This document shows, piece after piece, positions 23,201 to 33,730 of a DNA stretch of 64,000 nucleotides. The notes beneath the pieces were generated by a model, which had not been told where the DNA came from, searched no databases, and saw nothing but the letters and a program-made list of their open reading frames with translations. Numbering within the stretch: position 1 is the stretch's first letter; the number at the start of each line of letters is the position of its first letter. This stretch comes from Impatiens glandulifera (lineage: Eukaryota; Streptophyta; Magnoliopsida; Ericales; Balsaminaceae). The stretch is taken from positions 1 through 64,000 of the forward strand of contig NW_025919521.1 in assembly GCF_907164915.1 (NCBI RefSeq), in the 5' to 3' direction. A program made the translations under genes and the position numbers.

Positions 23201-24386
23201 TTGAAAACCCCATATTATAGTAAAATATTTAGGGATGTCAAAGAAATGAAAAACATTTAGAAGATATTTGTGGGTTTTATATTTGCTACAGGACTTGATA
23301 AAAGGTAATGTTTCCTGGACATTCTTACTTATTCCTAAAAAATATACTTTGTACCCCATTCTGAAACATGTTTTTCTGGTTTTATGCAGTGAAATGTTAT
23401 TTTTGGGTGATAAACTAAGTCTACATGTGACGCGCGGGGACATGCTTACAATGACTGATCAAACCTGGGTAGACAGTATGATTATTGACATTTGGTCGTA
23501 CATGTTGAACGACTTTTGTAGGAGAAATGTAAAATGTCGTTGCAATAAGATTTTCTACACAACTGCGCTCACCGTAAGTTGTACTAGCACTATTGTTTAT
23601 CAATTATGTTATTCGTGTGACACTAAAGACTATGTTGTAAACAGATTTTTCGTGCAAGTGGGATAACTTCAAAAAAGAATTCGATGAGAGGTTCTATCGT
23701 GAAGGTCGGGCTTTCAAGATTTCGAAAAGGGACCTCTTGGATGTGGACCTCGTAAGTACATCTCTTGCTGTGATATCTTATAATAGCATGCACACCTCTA
23801 TGCAATCTTATTTGTTTTAATTCTATTCACAGATGTTTTTCCCAATCATTGATGACTCCCATTTTACTTGGTTTGCTATAACTTCATACAAAAGGAAATT
23901 CAAGTAATTGACAACAGGGAGTCACCTATGCAATCGTCCTTCGAGAGAAGATATAAGAATCTCAAAATCTTGGTATGACACTAAAATTTGATTTTCAACT
24001 AGTTCAATGATTGAATTACTGTTAGCACTAAATTACATTACATCATGTTGTTTGTAATTATGTATCAGGGTGACTACATTCAACGGTTTATGAACGACAT
24101 AGACCCCGTTCTTGCTAAAAAGTATGGCAGTTTGGAAAAGACATGTTTGAAATTGTCATGGCAGGATTCCAAGAATTACACTGACTGCGGAATTTTTTGC
24201 ATGAGACACATGGAGACGTATGAAGGTTAGATGAAGGGTTGGAAAAGTGGCTTCGCCGTTAAAAGAAATGTGCGTGCACAAATAAAGACCTTGAGGATGA
24301 TATATTGTTGGCGTGTCATTGGCTCGGAGCTCAACAGAGTAAGGAACAAGGTCTACGATTCCTGCAGTAAATGGATTAGTCAATGA
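20243..24386 (+). pseudogene. Ulp1-like (C48 cysteine protease family) MULE gene 2, decayed
   Basis: Paralogue of gene 1 in the same order. The ATG (20243) is followed at once by an intron; exons include 20334-20398, 20500-21123, 21217-21364 and 21460 onward. Then come a long Asn/Thr/Gln/Pro repeat region and protease exons around 23390-23572, 23645-23752, 23834-23971 and 24069-24386. N-terminal domain: DIRFGLLLSLG, EEMQIDEEDVQCVLN, LRGE. Protease motifs: DDSHFTWFAI (His), VIDNRES (Asp) and WQDSKNYTDCGIFCMRH (Gln and Cys), so all catalytic residues survive, unlike gene 1. Lesions: TGA near 20756 where gene 1 has a sense codon, TGA near 21119, a one-base shift before the Asp motif (about 23900) and TAG near 24228. 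Probably inactive. The low similarity to gene 1 suggests an ancient duplication or separate acquisition. Confidence 0.8.
21950..22930 (+). repeat. ~117-bp coding repeat (Asn-Thr-Gln/Pro rich) in Ulp1-like gene 2
   Basis: Repeats of about 39 residues built from [30 protein letters not shown] and SNKNTIT, on a finer CCCAACACCCAAGCCAACAC lattice. The first ~420 bp are nearly identical between units, later units are more diverged, so the array expanded recently at one end. Gly-Val-Leu frames on the opposite strand are shadows. Confidence 0.9.
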
Positions 24387-26255
24387 ATTTGGAAATGTAT
24401 ACAAATTGTGTAATTAAAGTTTTCAAATAATTTTAGTTGACATTTGTACAATAATGAAGATGCATACATATTGTGTAATTAAACGTTTCATATAATTTTA
24501 ATTGACATTTGTACAATAATGAAGATGTTGTGTAATTAAAATTTTCAAATAATTTTACTTGACATTTTTACAATAATGAAGATGTATATACAGATTGTTT
24601 TTAATGAAATTTGTTTTTTTTAAATTAATTTGTTATCAATACTGTGACATTCATGTTAAAATGTTTTCAGGTAATTTTTATATAAGGAGTGGAATTAAAG
24701 CGAAGAATTCTTCGCTTCATATTATTTTAAACCTGGCGTTCATGTAAAACTCTCACCCCACCCATGAGAAGTCGGGTTACCTGACATGTAATTACACTTA
24801 CTCTAACATGTAAATACCAAATGTTACAAAAATATAATACTTGTTTATTTATGTATTAAATAAATAAATTAATTGAAAAAACATGAAGCGCATAAATATT
24901 CGCTTCAAATACTTTTTTTATTTTATAAATTTTGATGAAATTTTAATGGAAGGAGTCGAATTGGAGCGAATAATTCTTCGCTTCATGTTATTTTAAACCT
25001 GGCGTTCATGTAAAACCCTCAACCCACCCATGAGAAATCGGGTTACCTGACATGTAATTACACTTACTCTAACATGTAAATACCAAATATTACAAAAATA
25101 TAATACTTGTTTATTTATGTATTAAATAAATAAATTAATTGAAAGAAACATGAAGCGCATAAATATTCGCTTCAAATACTTTTTTTATTTTATAAATTTT
25201 GATGAAATTTTAATATAAGGAGTCGAATTGGAGCGAATAATTCTTCGCTTCATGTTATTTTAAACCTGGCGTTCATGTAAAACCCTCACCCCACCCATAA
25301 GAAGTCGGGTTACCTGACAGGAAATTACACTTACTCTAACATGTAAATACCAAATGTTACAAAAATATAATACTTGTTTATTTATGTATTAAATAAATAA
25401 ATTAATTGAAAGAAACATGAAGCGCATAAATATTCGCTTCAAATACTTTTTTTATTTTATAAATTTTGATGAAATTTTAATGTAAGGAGTCGAATTGGAG
25501 CGAATAATTCTTCGCTTCAATTACTTGTTTTTATTATTACAATTTTATATGAAAACTTTTAATTTAGAATAATCGAATTGGAGCGAAGAATTCTTCGCTT
25601 CGTGTTATTTTAAACCTGGCGTTAATGTAAAACCCCCACCCACCCATGAGAAGCCGGGTTACTTGACATGTAATTACACTTACTCTAACATGTAAAAACC
25701 AAAATTTACAAAAATATTAATTTATTGAAATAAACATGAAACGAATAAATATTCGCTTCAAATACTTGTTTTTATTGTAGCGAATAATTATTCGCTTAAA
25801 TTTTAGGTTTTTATTTTTAAATTTTTAATGAAAATTATAATTAAGAGGAGTCGACTGGGAGCGAATAATTATTCGCTTCATTTACATGTTTTTATTTTTA
25901 GGAGGAAATTAATGTTGTCATTCATTTGGTATTACATAAAACATCGCATGCATACATTCTACCTTGTTCATGGTTTCAAATCAAATATACATACAAATAC
26001 ATATCAGCTTTCACATTAAACTGGAATTCGATAGTTGAGATGACAAAAGAACAGTGAACGGAGTATTGGCGTCCATGTTGAAACTTTCGTCTCATTGTTG
26101 AGGAGTTGAGAAATGAGGAGTTGTCGTTGGCATTGCATTTGATGGCTGGAACGGTATATCAATTTAAAAGTATGTTAATAAATGAAGAGTAATAACTCAA
26201 TTATTAGTAAAGAAGTTAAGTCAGCAAATTCATACCGAATTCTGTGATTCGCTTG
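24387..26255 (+). repeat. palindrome array between Ulp1-like gene 2 and the transposase
   Basis: After an AT-rich tail with three GACATTTGTACAATAATGAAG repeats (24440-24590), modules of about 267 bp recur: AAACCTGGCGTTCATGTAAAAC at about 24729, 24996, 25262 and 25610, each next to GAGCGAATAATTCTTCGCTTC. Both GCGAAGAATTCTTCGC and GCGAATAATTATTCGC forms occur. Neighbouring modules are very similar, hence recent expansion. From 26020 to 26250 the minus strand could hold a short 3' exon of the transposase gene (PFQPSNAMPTTTPHFSTPQQ then stop); not certain. Confidence 0.85.
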
Positions 26256-28406
26256 TTATTCTTGTTGATTTTTTTTTCTTGAGTTCTTCTCTAGTCCACC
26301 TTTCCTTCTCTTACCAGACTTTGTTGGCTTCTTAGTTTTGATTCCTTTCGCTTGGACATGGGCACACTCGGCAGAACATGATACACCAGTTGGTGGAGTT
26401 TGCATATTTATACTCTCTTGTAATTTTTTATCCACAAACTTACACTGGCTAAACATAATTTCTTTGACATGCCTATACGTGTCATCTCTTTCAGCTGCCT
26501 TTGTAAATAAATGCATGGACAATCCACACAAATCTCTGTATCTTATGTTATGAAGCTCACTCGGATCAACATTACTATTGTCCATGATTGGATCAGTTCC
26601 AAATAATTCATCTTTTGTTGTTCTTGTCCACCTCTTCAATATCAACGCAGGAGGAATCTTCAACACGTCAATCGTAGTGAAAATCTTTAGGATGTGAGCA
26701 CACAAAATCCCGCCAAATTCAAATTTACAGCAGCTACACTCGATATTCTTATCATCATTCTTATAAACTGTAACTGTATGAGAGCATCTCCTAGTGTGGG
26801 AGGTTACCTTATATTTTCTGTATGTGTCGACATCCTCTAACATTTTTACACCACAATCATGCGACATAAACCATTGTTGTTCAAAGCACTTAAATACCTT
26901 TGGAGTGTAAACTTTGCAGGCATCCTTTAAGATCAAAACTGGATAGTTCAGACTTGGTTGGCTGGTAATTGATTTAAAATCAGCATTCAACACATCATAT
27001 CTTCTTTCATCGATTAGTCTTTCAAAGTGTTTGATAAATTCTAAAAACTTGTGTTTGTAGGAGCAATACCTTTTCAACACACTATCCATACTCTCACTTC
27101 TCTGTGTTGTCGTCATAGCAGCACAAAACATATGTCGTCCATACACTAATGCCCACTTTCGCCTAATGCAAAACATACGTTTCAACCAGTCGTTGTTTTC
27201 AAGCCCGTAGTTTGTCAACATTTGATTCCAAGCTTCAACAAACACTATCTCTTCTTCAAAATCATATATACATGAAGAAAAATCCTTCGAAAATTCTCTG
27301 AAATTATGGAACACGGAGCTTAGATGTATGGCTGCATTTTGAAATATGTGCCAAATACATAGACGATGATTTGTTTTGGGCCATGTAGACGCCAAGGCCT
27401 TAGCCATGGCCGCGTCTTGATCTGTAAGAATAGTTTTATGTTTTTTCCCACGCATAGCTTTGGTGAAAGTATCAAACAACCATTCAAAAGTCATTGCAGT
27501 TTCATCGTATAATAGAGCTGCACCAAAAATAATAGATTGTTTGTGATGATTCACACCTACAAAAAGCGCAACTGGACGACCTTCCTTATTCTTCTTGTAG
27601 GTCGTGTCAAAACTGACAACGTCTCCGAAGTATGAATAATCAGACTGCATGTTGGAATCACACCAAAAAATATTCGTTATCAAATCGTCTGCATCAAGTT
27701 GAAAAGCATTATAAAAACTTGGATCATTTGATTGTTTTTTCTGCAAATACTTTAATACACCCCCTGTATCCCCAAAATTACAGTCTCTGGTTCTTTTTGT
27801 TCGCAAGTAATTTTTGTAATCCTCAGGAAGAAAACCAAGATTCTCCCTTCCACCGATTTGTTTAGACATTAGAGCATGGGATGCCTTAGGAGGAATTCCC
27901 ACGTGAGTGGCAATCTCGATATGTAAGCCTGCAACTGCAGAAATATTCCTATGACATCTATACAAGTGAGTTTTTTTTGGACTTGCAAGAGGATGACAGT
28001 GCTCACTAATAAAATTTACCACTTGGAACTTTCCATTCTCTGCCCTCTTTATCCTCAATTTCGCTTCACAACCGAACCTCGTCAAAGAACGGCTACGTCT
28101 CACATAGACATCCCGTTTGTCTTTTACCCGTTCACCCTGTGCACTACAACAAAAAACTCTATCTAATATTTTACCACCGTTGTCAACATGTTTTGAACTG
28201 CGCCTTATACCAAATCCTATTAGTTTAGCGTATGCTAAATAGAATTCGTAGCCTTCTTCTTCACTCTCAAATTCCCGACCTAAATGTGGAATTAAGTTGG
28301 CTTCGATGTCTTCCAAAGGTTGGCCATTTTCATCGAAATTCAATTGACGACGACAACTAGCACATTCGCTGTTAAATTTTAGAACACGTAGAAAATAAAT
28401 CTTCAT
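26256..28406 (-). CDS. MULE transposase, FAR1/FHY3-like, intact 716 aa
   Basis: Uninterrupted frame from ATG 28406 to TAA at 26256. Domains in order: FAR1-type DNA-binding region about residues 44-140 (GREFESEEEGYEFYLAYAK, later EHCHPL), MULE DDE transposase domain about 260-400 with catalytic D267 (VVSFDTTYKKN) and D329 (LTDQDAAM), LCIWHIFQNA (349-358), and a Glu-rich segment near 383-385 followed by W393. A SWIM zinc finger is at 557-571 (CSC..CAH). The C-terminus is Lys/Arg-rich (TKKPTKSGKRRKGG), probably nuclear targeting. FAR1-related transposases catalyse cut-and-paste movement in the nucleus and gave rise to host FHY3/FAR1 factors. Intact frame and conserved acidic residues mean it may still work; it is the only undamaged MULE gene here. 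It is convergent with Ulp1-like gene 2 and downstream of the BRCT fragment. Confidence 0.92.
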   Translation of the reverse strand: MKIYFLRVLKFNSECASCRRQLNFDENGQPLEDIEANLIPHLGREFESEEEGYEFYLAYAKLIGFGIRRSSKHVDNGGKILDRVFCCSAQGERVKDKRDVYVRRSRSLTRFGCEAKLRIKRAENGKFQVVNFISEHCHPLASPKKTHLYRCHRNISAVAGLHIEIATHVGIPPKASHALMSKQIGGRENLGFLPEDYKNYLRTKRTRDCNFGDTGGVLKYLQKKQSNDPSFYNAFQLDADDLITNIFWCDSNMQSDYSYFGDVVSFDTTYKKNKEGRPVALFVGVNHHKQSIIFGAALLYDETAMTFEWLFDTFTKAMRGKKHKTILTDQDAAMAKALASTWPKTNHRLCIWHIFQNAAIHLSSVFHNFREFSKDFSSCIYDFEEEIVFVEAWNQMLTNYGLENNDWLKRMFCIRRKWALVYGRHMFCAAMTTTQRSESMDSVLKRYCSYKHKFLEFIKHFERLIDERRYDVLNADFKSITSQPSLNYPVLILKDACKVYTPKVFKCFEQQWFMSHDCGVKMLEDVDTYRKYKVTSHTRRCSHTVTVYKNDDKNIECSCCKFEFGGILCAHILKIFTTIDVLKIPPALILKRWTRTTKDELFGTDPIMDNSNVDPSELHNIRYRDLCGLSMHLFTKAAERDDTYRHVKEIMFSQCKFVDKKLQESINMQTPPTGVSCSAECAHVQAKGIKTKKPTKSGKRRKGGLEKNSRKKNQQE

Positions 28407-28439
28407 CTCACCAAAACTTATAGATGGTTGTAAAATTAA

Positions 28440-28565
28440 TGAAATATAAGAGAAGAGCGTTTCACTTCACTATTATTCACAGTAATCCAATAAGCGAAGA
28501 GAGCTTCGCTTCACAAGATATTATCAACAATCCTATAAGTGAAGAGCTCTTCGCTTAAATATCAA
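28440..28565. repeat. two short palindromes before the transposase start
   Basis: TAAGCGAAGAGAGCTTCGCTTC and AAGTGAAGAGCTCTTCGCTTA lie 85-160 bp upstream of the transposase ATG on its strand. The palindrome family thus occupies the position of the transposase promoter or leader. Confidence 0.7.
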
Positions 28566-28662
28566 CGAAAACATCTTATATTATTAGAGAAGTTAAACAA
28601 AAAAATATACCTTAAATCATTAATATCATTCTCGTTCATATCATTCTCGTTCATAACAAAAC

Positions 28663-29599
28663 TTATAGATGATCCTGTTTGTAAGCCGGGATGAATTCCC
28701 CTACAAACATAAAGGTGTAACTGTCGAACAGTTTCGGCAGCTGAAATAAAATACAAAACATTTTCAGTTATCATGGAGAATTGAAGATATGGAGGAGAAG
28801 GAATTAGACAAAACTTACATTGTTTAAATACCGCATTCTGCCAGCTCTTGGACCACCCACAGTCCCATGATTATCTCGATGCACCTCGTACGGTTCCTCG
28901 TCAACATAACATTTTGATCTCATTGATGATTTTATCCCTGTATAAAAGCAATTGGTATTTTTAGTTTCATATATGTGAAAATCAATATTGCGTTAACAGT
29001 TAAGAGTTAAGAATAACAGAATCTCACAATCAATGGTAAGGACCCAACTCCCGTTCAATATTGCCTTCAATACTTTGATAGTTTGACCACATCCACCATT
29101 AACATCGGTGGATGCTATGACGTGGGTTACATCGTCTCGCCACCTCATTGTCACTGTGACACCACATGTGTTAGCATATTGTTGCATCAAGTGTTGTGTA
29201 AGAACAATAATAAATATTTCAGATAAACATGATGAAAACTTACACAATATGAAAAAAGGGATATATGTCAAGAATAGTACTATATCTTCACTTGTTAATT
29301 GATTTGGGCATAAAATCCAGTCTTTGCCAAAGTTTTGGACGGATACATTGTCGGTTTCCTACACATGCATGAAAAAAACAGTCTTTGTTAGTATTTACTA
29401 GGGTTTCGTGGAAATAATATACAAAATCCTAACACTATGTACGTTTTCCTAAATACGATGGATTTTCATTGAACGTGACATTTTGAGAGTAGTGTTTCCT
29501 AAAGATTAACGAGACAACGACATCCCATAACATAATCTAGGGTTTAGTTGTTTCATAATCCTAAATATGAAAAGTTTACTATTTAGGTGTACGTACCAT
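28663..29599 (-). pseudogene. captured BRCA1/BARD1-type BRCT gene fragment (transduplicate)
   Basis: Minus-strand exons: 29597-29599 (ATG alone, then GTACGT), 29244-29358 (DWILCPNQLTSEDI), roughly 29212-29028, 28819-28937 and 28663-28740. The third exon reads WRDDVTHVIASTDVNGG then ILNGSWVLTID; joining it to the next restores TGG (Trp) in frame, followed by IKSS and YVDEEPYEVH; the last reads LPKLFDSYTFMFVGEFIPAY and stops at TAA 28663. This is the first BRCT repeat, the linker and the start of the second BRCT of plant BRCA1/BARD1-like proteins, which bind phosphopeptides in DNA repair. The second BRCT is cut after about 20 residues. An acceptor for the third exon is not visible. Exon structure is kept, so capture was from genomic DNA. 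It points toward the transposase gene. Confidence 0.82.
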
Positions 29600-29749
29600 T
29601 GTGGAGACGTGAAGATTTTGCTTCTGGTCTGGTCGACGGGGAGCCGGATGCGAATCGTCGTGAAAGGAGGCAGGCTTGAAGAGAGAGAGATGAATCAGGC
29701 GGAAATGATTATAAAATAATAATATTATGGTGTATATATATTCATGGAA

Positions 29750-30780
29750 CCTGGGCGACCAAGTCTTCTCTCGAAAAGCGACTATTCATTCTATTTCACA
29801 TGACACCTGGACCAGGGGCGAATAAGTATTCTCTCGAAAAGCATCTAATCAATACATTTTACATGGCACCTGGTCTAGGCGAACAAATCTTCTCTCACAA
29901 AGCGTCTATTCATTCCATTGAACCTGGGCGAAGGGGTATTCGATATAAAAATGAATTAATTGAAGCGAAGATTTCTTCGCTTTAAATCGTCTCCCCGTAA
30001 ATAAAAATTTAATAAAAAAATGAAAAATAAGAATGAAGTAATTTGAGCGAAGATTTCTTCGATGTATGTCATTATTAAATAAATTGAATTAATATTTAAT
30101 AAATGGAAATATATAATTCATGTTAATTTCGGTCTTTACATACAAGGGTAAGTGTATTTGCATGACAGGCAAACGATCTTCTCATTGGAGGGTAGGAGGT
30201 TTTACATGAACGTTAGGTTAAAAATAATTGAAGCGAAGATTTCTTCGCTCTTGAGCGTCTCCCCGTAAATAAAAATTTAATAAAAATAGGAATGAAGTAA
30301 TTGATGCGAAGATTTCTTCGCTGAATGTCATTTTTAATAAATTTATTTAATATTTAATAAATAGAAGTATTAAGTTCTTGTTATTCACATACATGAGTAA
30401 GTGTCTTTCCATGATAGGCAAACGGTCTTCTCATGGGTGAGTTGGGGGGTTTACATGAAGGTCAGGTTAAAAATAATTTAAGCGAATATTTCTTCGCTTT
30501 AAATCGTCTCCCCGTAAATAAAAATTTAATAAAAAAATTATAAATAGGAATGAAGTAATTTGAGCGAAGATTTCTTCGCTGCATGTCATTTTTAATAAAT
30601 TTAATTAATATTTAATAAATGGAAATATTAAATTCATGATAATTTTGGTCTTTACATACAAGGGTAAGTGTATTTCCATGACAGGCAAACGGTCTTCTCA
30701 TGAGTGGGTTTGGGGGTTTACATGAAGGACAGGGATCCTGGGCGAGGAAATCTTCGCTCCCTTCGCTTCTCACCATTCCT
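29750..30780 (-). repeat. right subterminal palindrome array (inverted)
   Basis: Reverse-complement counterpart of the left array: AAGCGAAGATTTCTTCGCTT, CGTCTCCCCGTAAATAAAAA, CTTTACATACAAGGGTAAGTG, AACGGTCTTCTCAT and TTTACATGAA. Modules repeat about every 290 bp. From 29740 to 29930 there is a different small repeat of ACCTGGGCGA..TTCTCTCGAAAAGC. Confidence 0.85.
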
Positions 30781-30910
30781 TCTCACATGGGGCCCGGAGA
30801 GAAGTGATCTTTGCTGGAGCATATGAATAATATATTAATTATGTACGTTAACTGGTCATTCCGTTAACGGCGTCTGGGGTGAAGCCGGATTCCGGATTCT
30901 CCCTCTCTCC

Positions 30911-31010
30911 ATCTCTTACCCATATTGATTTATTAATATAATAATAATGCTGCAATTTGATTGGTCCGCAATAGGGGAACACGGGAATCGGTAGCAGAAG
31001 ATCCGGATTG
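30911..31010 (-). repeat. MULE right terminal inverted repeat
   Basis: Ends ATCCGGATTG at 31010. About 93 of 100 positions match the reverse complement of the left TIR by eye. Confidence 0.93.
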
Positions 31011-31019
31011 GGGTAAATG
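31011..31019. repeat. 9-bp target-site duplication, right copy (GGGTAAATG)
   Basis: Identical to 9133-9141 in sequence and orientation, abutting the right TIR. Confidence 0.92.
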
Positions 31020-31308
31020 ACATTCACAAAATCAGAAGTCGATTGGATTAATGGTTAAAATATACGATGATATTGGTGGTTGGTAAATGACATTCAAGAT
31101 GGTTGAGTAATGACATTCACGATATGGAAGGAGAAGGTTTGTTGTTTGTTGTTTGTTAATTTGACCGAAGTAAAAGTGTAAGGTCACAAGATTAGAGGTC
31201 AATTGAGGTGAATAAAAATATGGAATGAGATGATTGGTTATACGAAGTGAGTATTCCACACGATGAGAGGTCGATTAGGTCAATTAAGATGGATACAAAT
31301 ATGGAATG
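31020..31308. repeat. degenerate minisatellite, left part
   Basis: Same family as 33982-35480: GAGAGGTCGATTAGG, GACCGAAGTAAAAGTGTAAGGTCAC, GGAATGAGATGATTGGTTA. It is separated from the rest by the LINE and hAT insertions. Confidence 0.7.
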
Positions 31309-31316
31309 ATCCTACC

Positions 31317-31602
31317 CAGGGTCGGCCCTGGGGTAAGCCCGGCAAGCCCTTGGGCTAGTGCATCCCAATTATTAAAATTAGTAAGATATTTTGTTAAATT
31401 TGTTATAATCTTAAACAAAAAGTGTTTTAGTTTTTTGGTTGAATATATGTATGTAAAAATTTTATTTGATCATAGATTCAAATCTCATCCAAAGCTATTT
31501 TTTAATCCATTTTTTAAATTAGACTTAGGGCAACAACAAAAATATCAAAAAAAATAATTTTTACCCGAGGCTGGGGCAGCTCAAATCTCAGGGCCGGCAT
31601 TG
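31317..31602. mobile_element. 286-bp non-autonomous hAT element
   Basis: Starts CAGGGTCGGCCCTGGGG and ends CAGGGCCGGCATTG, imperfect inverted repeats around CGGCCCTG. It is flanked by a perfect 8-bp duplication ATCCTACC (31309-31316 and 31603-31610), the hAT hallmark. It sits at the 5' tip of the LINE copy, so it arrived after it. The open frame over it is not meaningful. Confidence 0.88.
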
Positions 31603-31950
31603 ATCCTACCAAGGACGGAGAAACGGACAGTTCAGAAAAACCCTAGAAAGAGAGAGAAAAGCTTTAGAGATTTTTAAGGAAGTGCAATCGACAGAAGCGG
31701 TACAACACAATCAGCACGGTGGTACGATAGGCACATACGACGCGACACGATCAGCACGGGTGACACGATATTGTTTTCTCTAGAAGTCATCAAATCGGCG
31801 CCGAAATCATCATTAATCAAAGCAAACATGATCAATACAAGCGACATGACACAATAGGCACGGGCGGCACAGCCCAATCTACACAGGTGGCATGATTGTC
31901 TTGCGCCGTTTTCTGCAATTAATTTGTTCTATTACTCTATTTTTGCCATC

Positions 31951-33730
31951 ACGGGGAAGGGGAAGAACAAAAGTATTAAATCTAAAGAAGTTAGAGAGTT
32001 TGTGTTAGAAGGAATTAATGAAGCAACAGTCAAAGAAATTGAAAGAATTGTTGAAGAAGTCAGCAAAAAATAACAGGATAACAACACAAGTAAACAATCT
32101 ACTTCAACTATTGCTGGGAAATTTTTTTGTAGAAAATAATGCAGGAAAACAAGGGATAATGAAGGAGTTTGGAAGATACTCTATAATAAAAAGAACTAAT
32201 CTATTTTGGCTCAAGAATCAGATTACAAAACTCCTTATGCGTTCCAAAAGGGGAGAAATTGTCATGAATAAGGAGAAAGTACATCAGATTACAATTCAAC
32301 TCAACATTCACTATCTTCTAGATTAGAATATTCTAAAAAAGAGAATAATAGAAAAAAAAATGTTCAATGGCCAGTTGCTACAATGAAGGAGCTGATGAAG
32401 ACTCCAAAATCTAAGTCATGTACTATCATGAGCAACTCGACATGGAAAACTAATAAAGTCTGAAAGAACAATAATGCAAAAAAGGAAAAATATCATGTCT
32501 ATAAAGGGAAAATCTACTTGGGCAATACACAGAAAAATGTAGAGATACTGAATTCTCTATTTAAATTTAAATTTCCTTCTGAAGTACAAGAAAACTATAT
32601 AAAGGTTTGGGAAAATATAGTTGTGGGAAACTACATAGGAAAAAATAAAGTATTCTTCTCAATTACTAAAAATACATTGTTGAAGTAATGGGAAGGAAAG
32701 AGGCTAGAGAAGATTTCAACAAATGTCCATGATCTATATTTTCTTAAATTCAAGAAGGGATCTAATTTGGAGAAATTTTTTGAAAATGGGCATACATATA
32801 TAGGATCCAACTGTATTAATTTGGAAAAATGATTTCAAGACTTGAACCTATTAAGTAAGACAAATGAAACTGCATAGTTATGGTTCAAGCTCTGAAATAT
32901 ACGTGCACATATGTACAATTCTGAAGTCCTTAGTCATTTTGCAGGTTTATTAGGTATAGATGGACCCAATTACTGAAGGAGGAGAACACATATTATTTAC
33001 TATAATTAGCATTGAGGTGCATCATAGAAGTACATTGCCGAATAGTATAATAGTAGTAGACAGAAAAGAAAAACATATTGTCATGAAAATCACTTATGAG
33101 TGGAGACCATATAGATGCTCTTTCTGTAATACCTTCCAACATGCAAGCCCAAATTGTGATTTGGCTAAGAAAGAAGATCAGAAAATTCATAAAGGCTAGA
33201 AAATAAAGATGCAGGAAAATGAAACAGAGGTGCCTATTATCAAACAGAAAAATATGGTTAAAGAAAAGGAAATAAAAGATAAAGAAAATTTCTTACAAGA
33301 ATAAAACAGTACGAAGAGGGAGGTGAAACCTCACTCTAATAATGTTGAAGAGATAGTTGAGGAATCACAATCAAATCAAGTTGAAGTGGTTATCGATGAA
33401 AACGGAGAGGAATATACTCAAGTTAATCAAGATGAAGAAGAGAGTTCCAAGGTTGATATAGAGGAATCTAAAGTTGCTAAGAATTCCAAAGCTAAAGTTG
33501 AATGAATTAAAGACAATGATCTCGAAATTCAAGTTGAGAAAAACAAGGTGAAGAGCTTGAAAATCTTGAAGAATAATTATTTCTATCAAATCCGAATAAG
33601 TTCATATAAAGAAAGAAATCAAAAGGAGAATAGGTATTATTCATCAACCTCTTCAGCTCATCCCCCTTTCGTTGCAAGAAGAAAGAGGAGTGGAAGAGAA
33701 AGAGGAATGACAAGGGGAAGAGGAAGATAA
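31951..33730 (+). pseudogene. LINE ORF1 protein remnant (DUF4283-like region plus CCHC knuckle)
   Basis: Begins with GKGKNKSIKSKEV after an ACG (31951) where an ATG is expected, so the start is lost. A Lys-rich N-terminus, then a middle region (GKIYLGNTQK, EKISTNVHDLYFLKFK) like the RNA-binding DUF4283 part of plant L1 ORF1 proteins, follow. Then ITYEWRPYRCSFCNTFQHA with Cys at SPNC forms a CX2CX4HX4C zinc knuckle at about 33116-33157. The tail is charged and ends RKRSGRERGMTRGRGR, a basic nucleic-acid-binding end. At least six stops and several frame changes interrupt it. Confidence 0.68.

Larger units (their letters stand above)
9142..31010. mobile_element. giant Mutator-like element (MULE), 21.9 kb, with FAR1-type transposase and cargo genes
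   Basis: Borders are fixed by ~100-bp TIRs (9142-9241 and 30911-31010) and a perfect 9-bp TSD. Contents in order: palindrome array, Ulp1-like gene 1 (+), array, ACTCTC microsatellite, DUF7745-like gene (+), array, small ORF (-), long array, Ulp1-like gene 2 (+), array, transposase (-), short array, BRCT capture (-), array. Subterminal arrays at the two ends are inverted relative to each other. MULEs carrying a Ulp1-like gene are known in plants (Kaonashi in Arabidopsis, CUMULE in melon); two Ulp1 paralogues plus further cargo in one 22-kb unit is unusual. The transposase frame is intact while the cargo is decayed. An alternative is that two or more related MULEs fused and only the outer ends remain. 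Confidence 0.9.
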
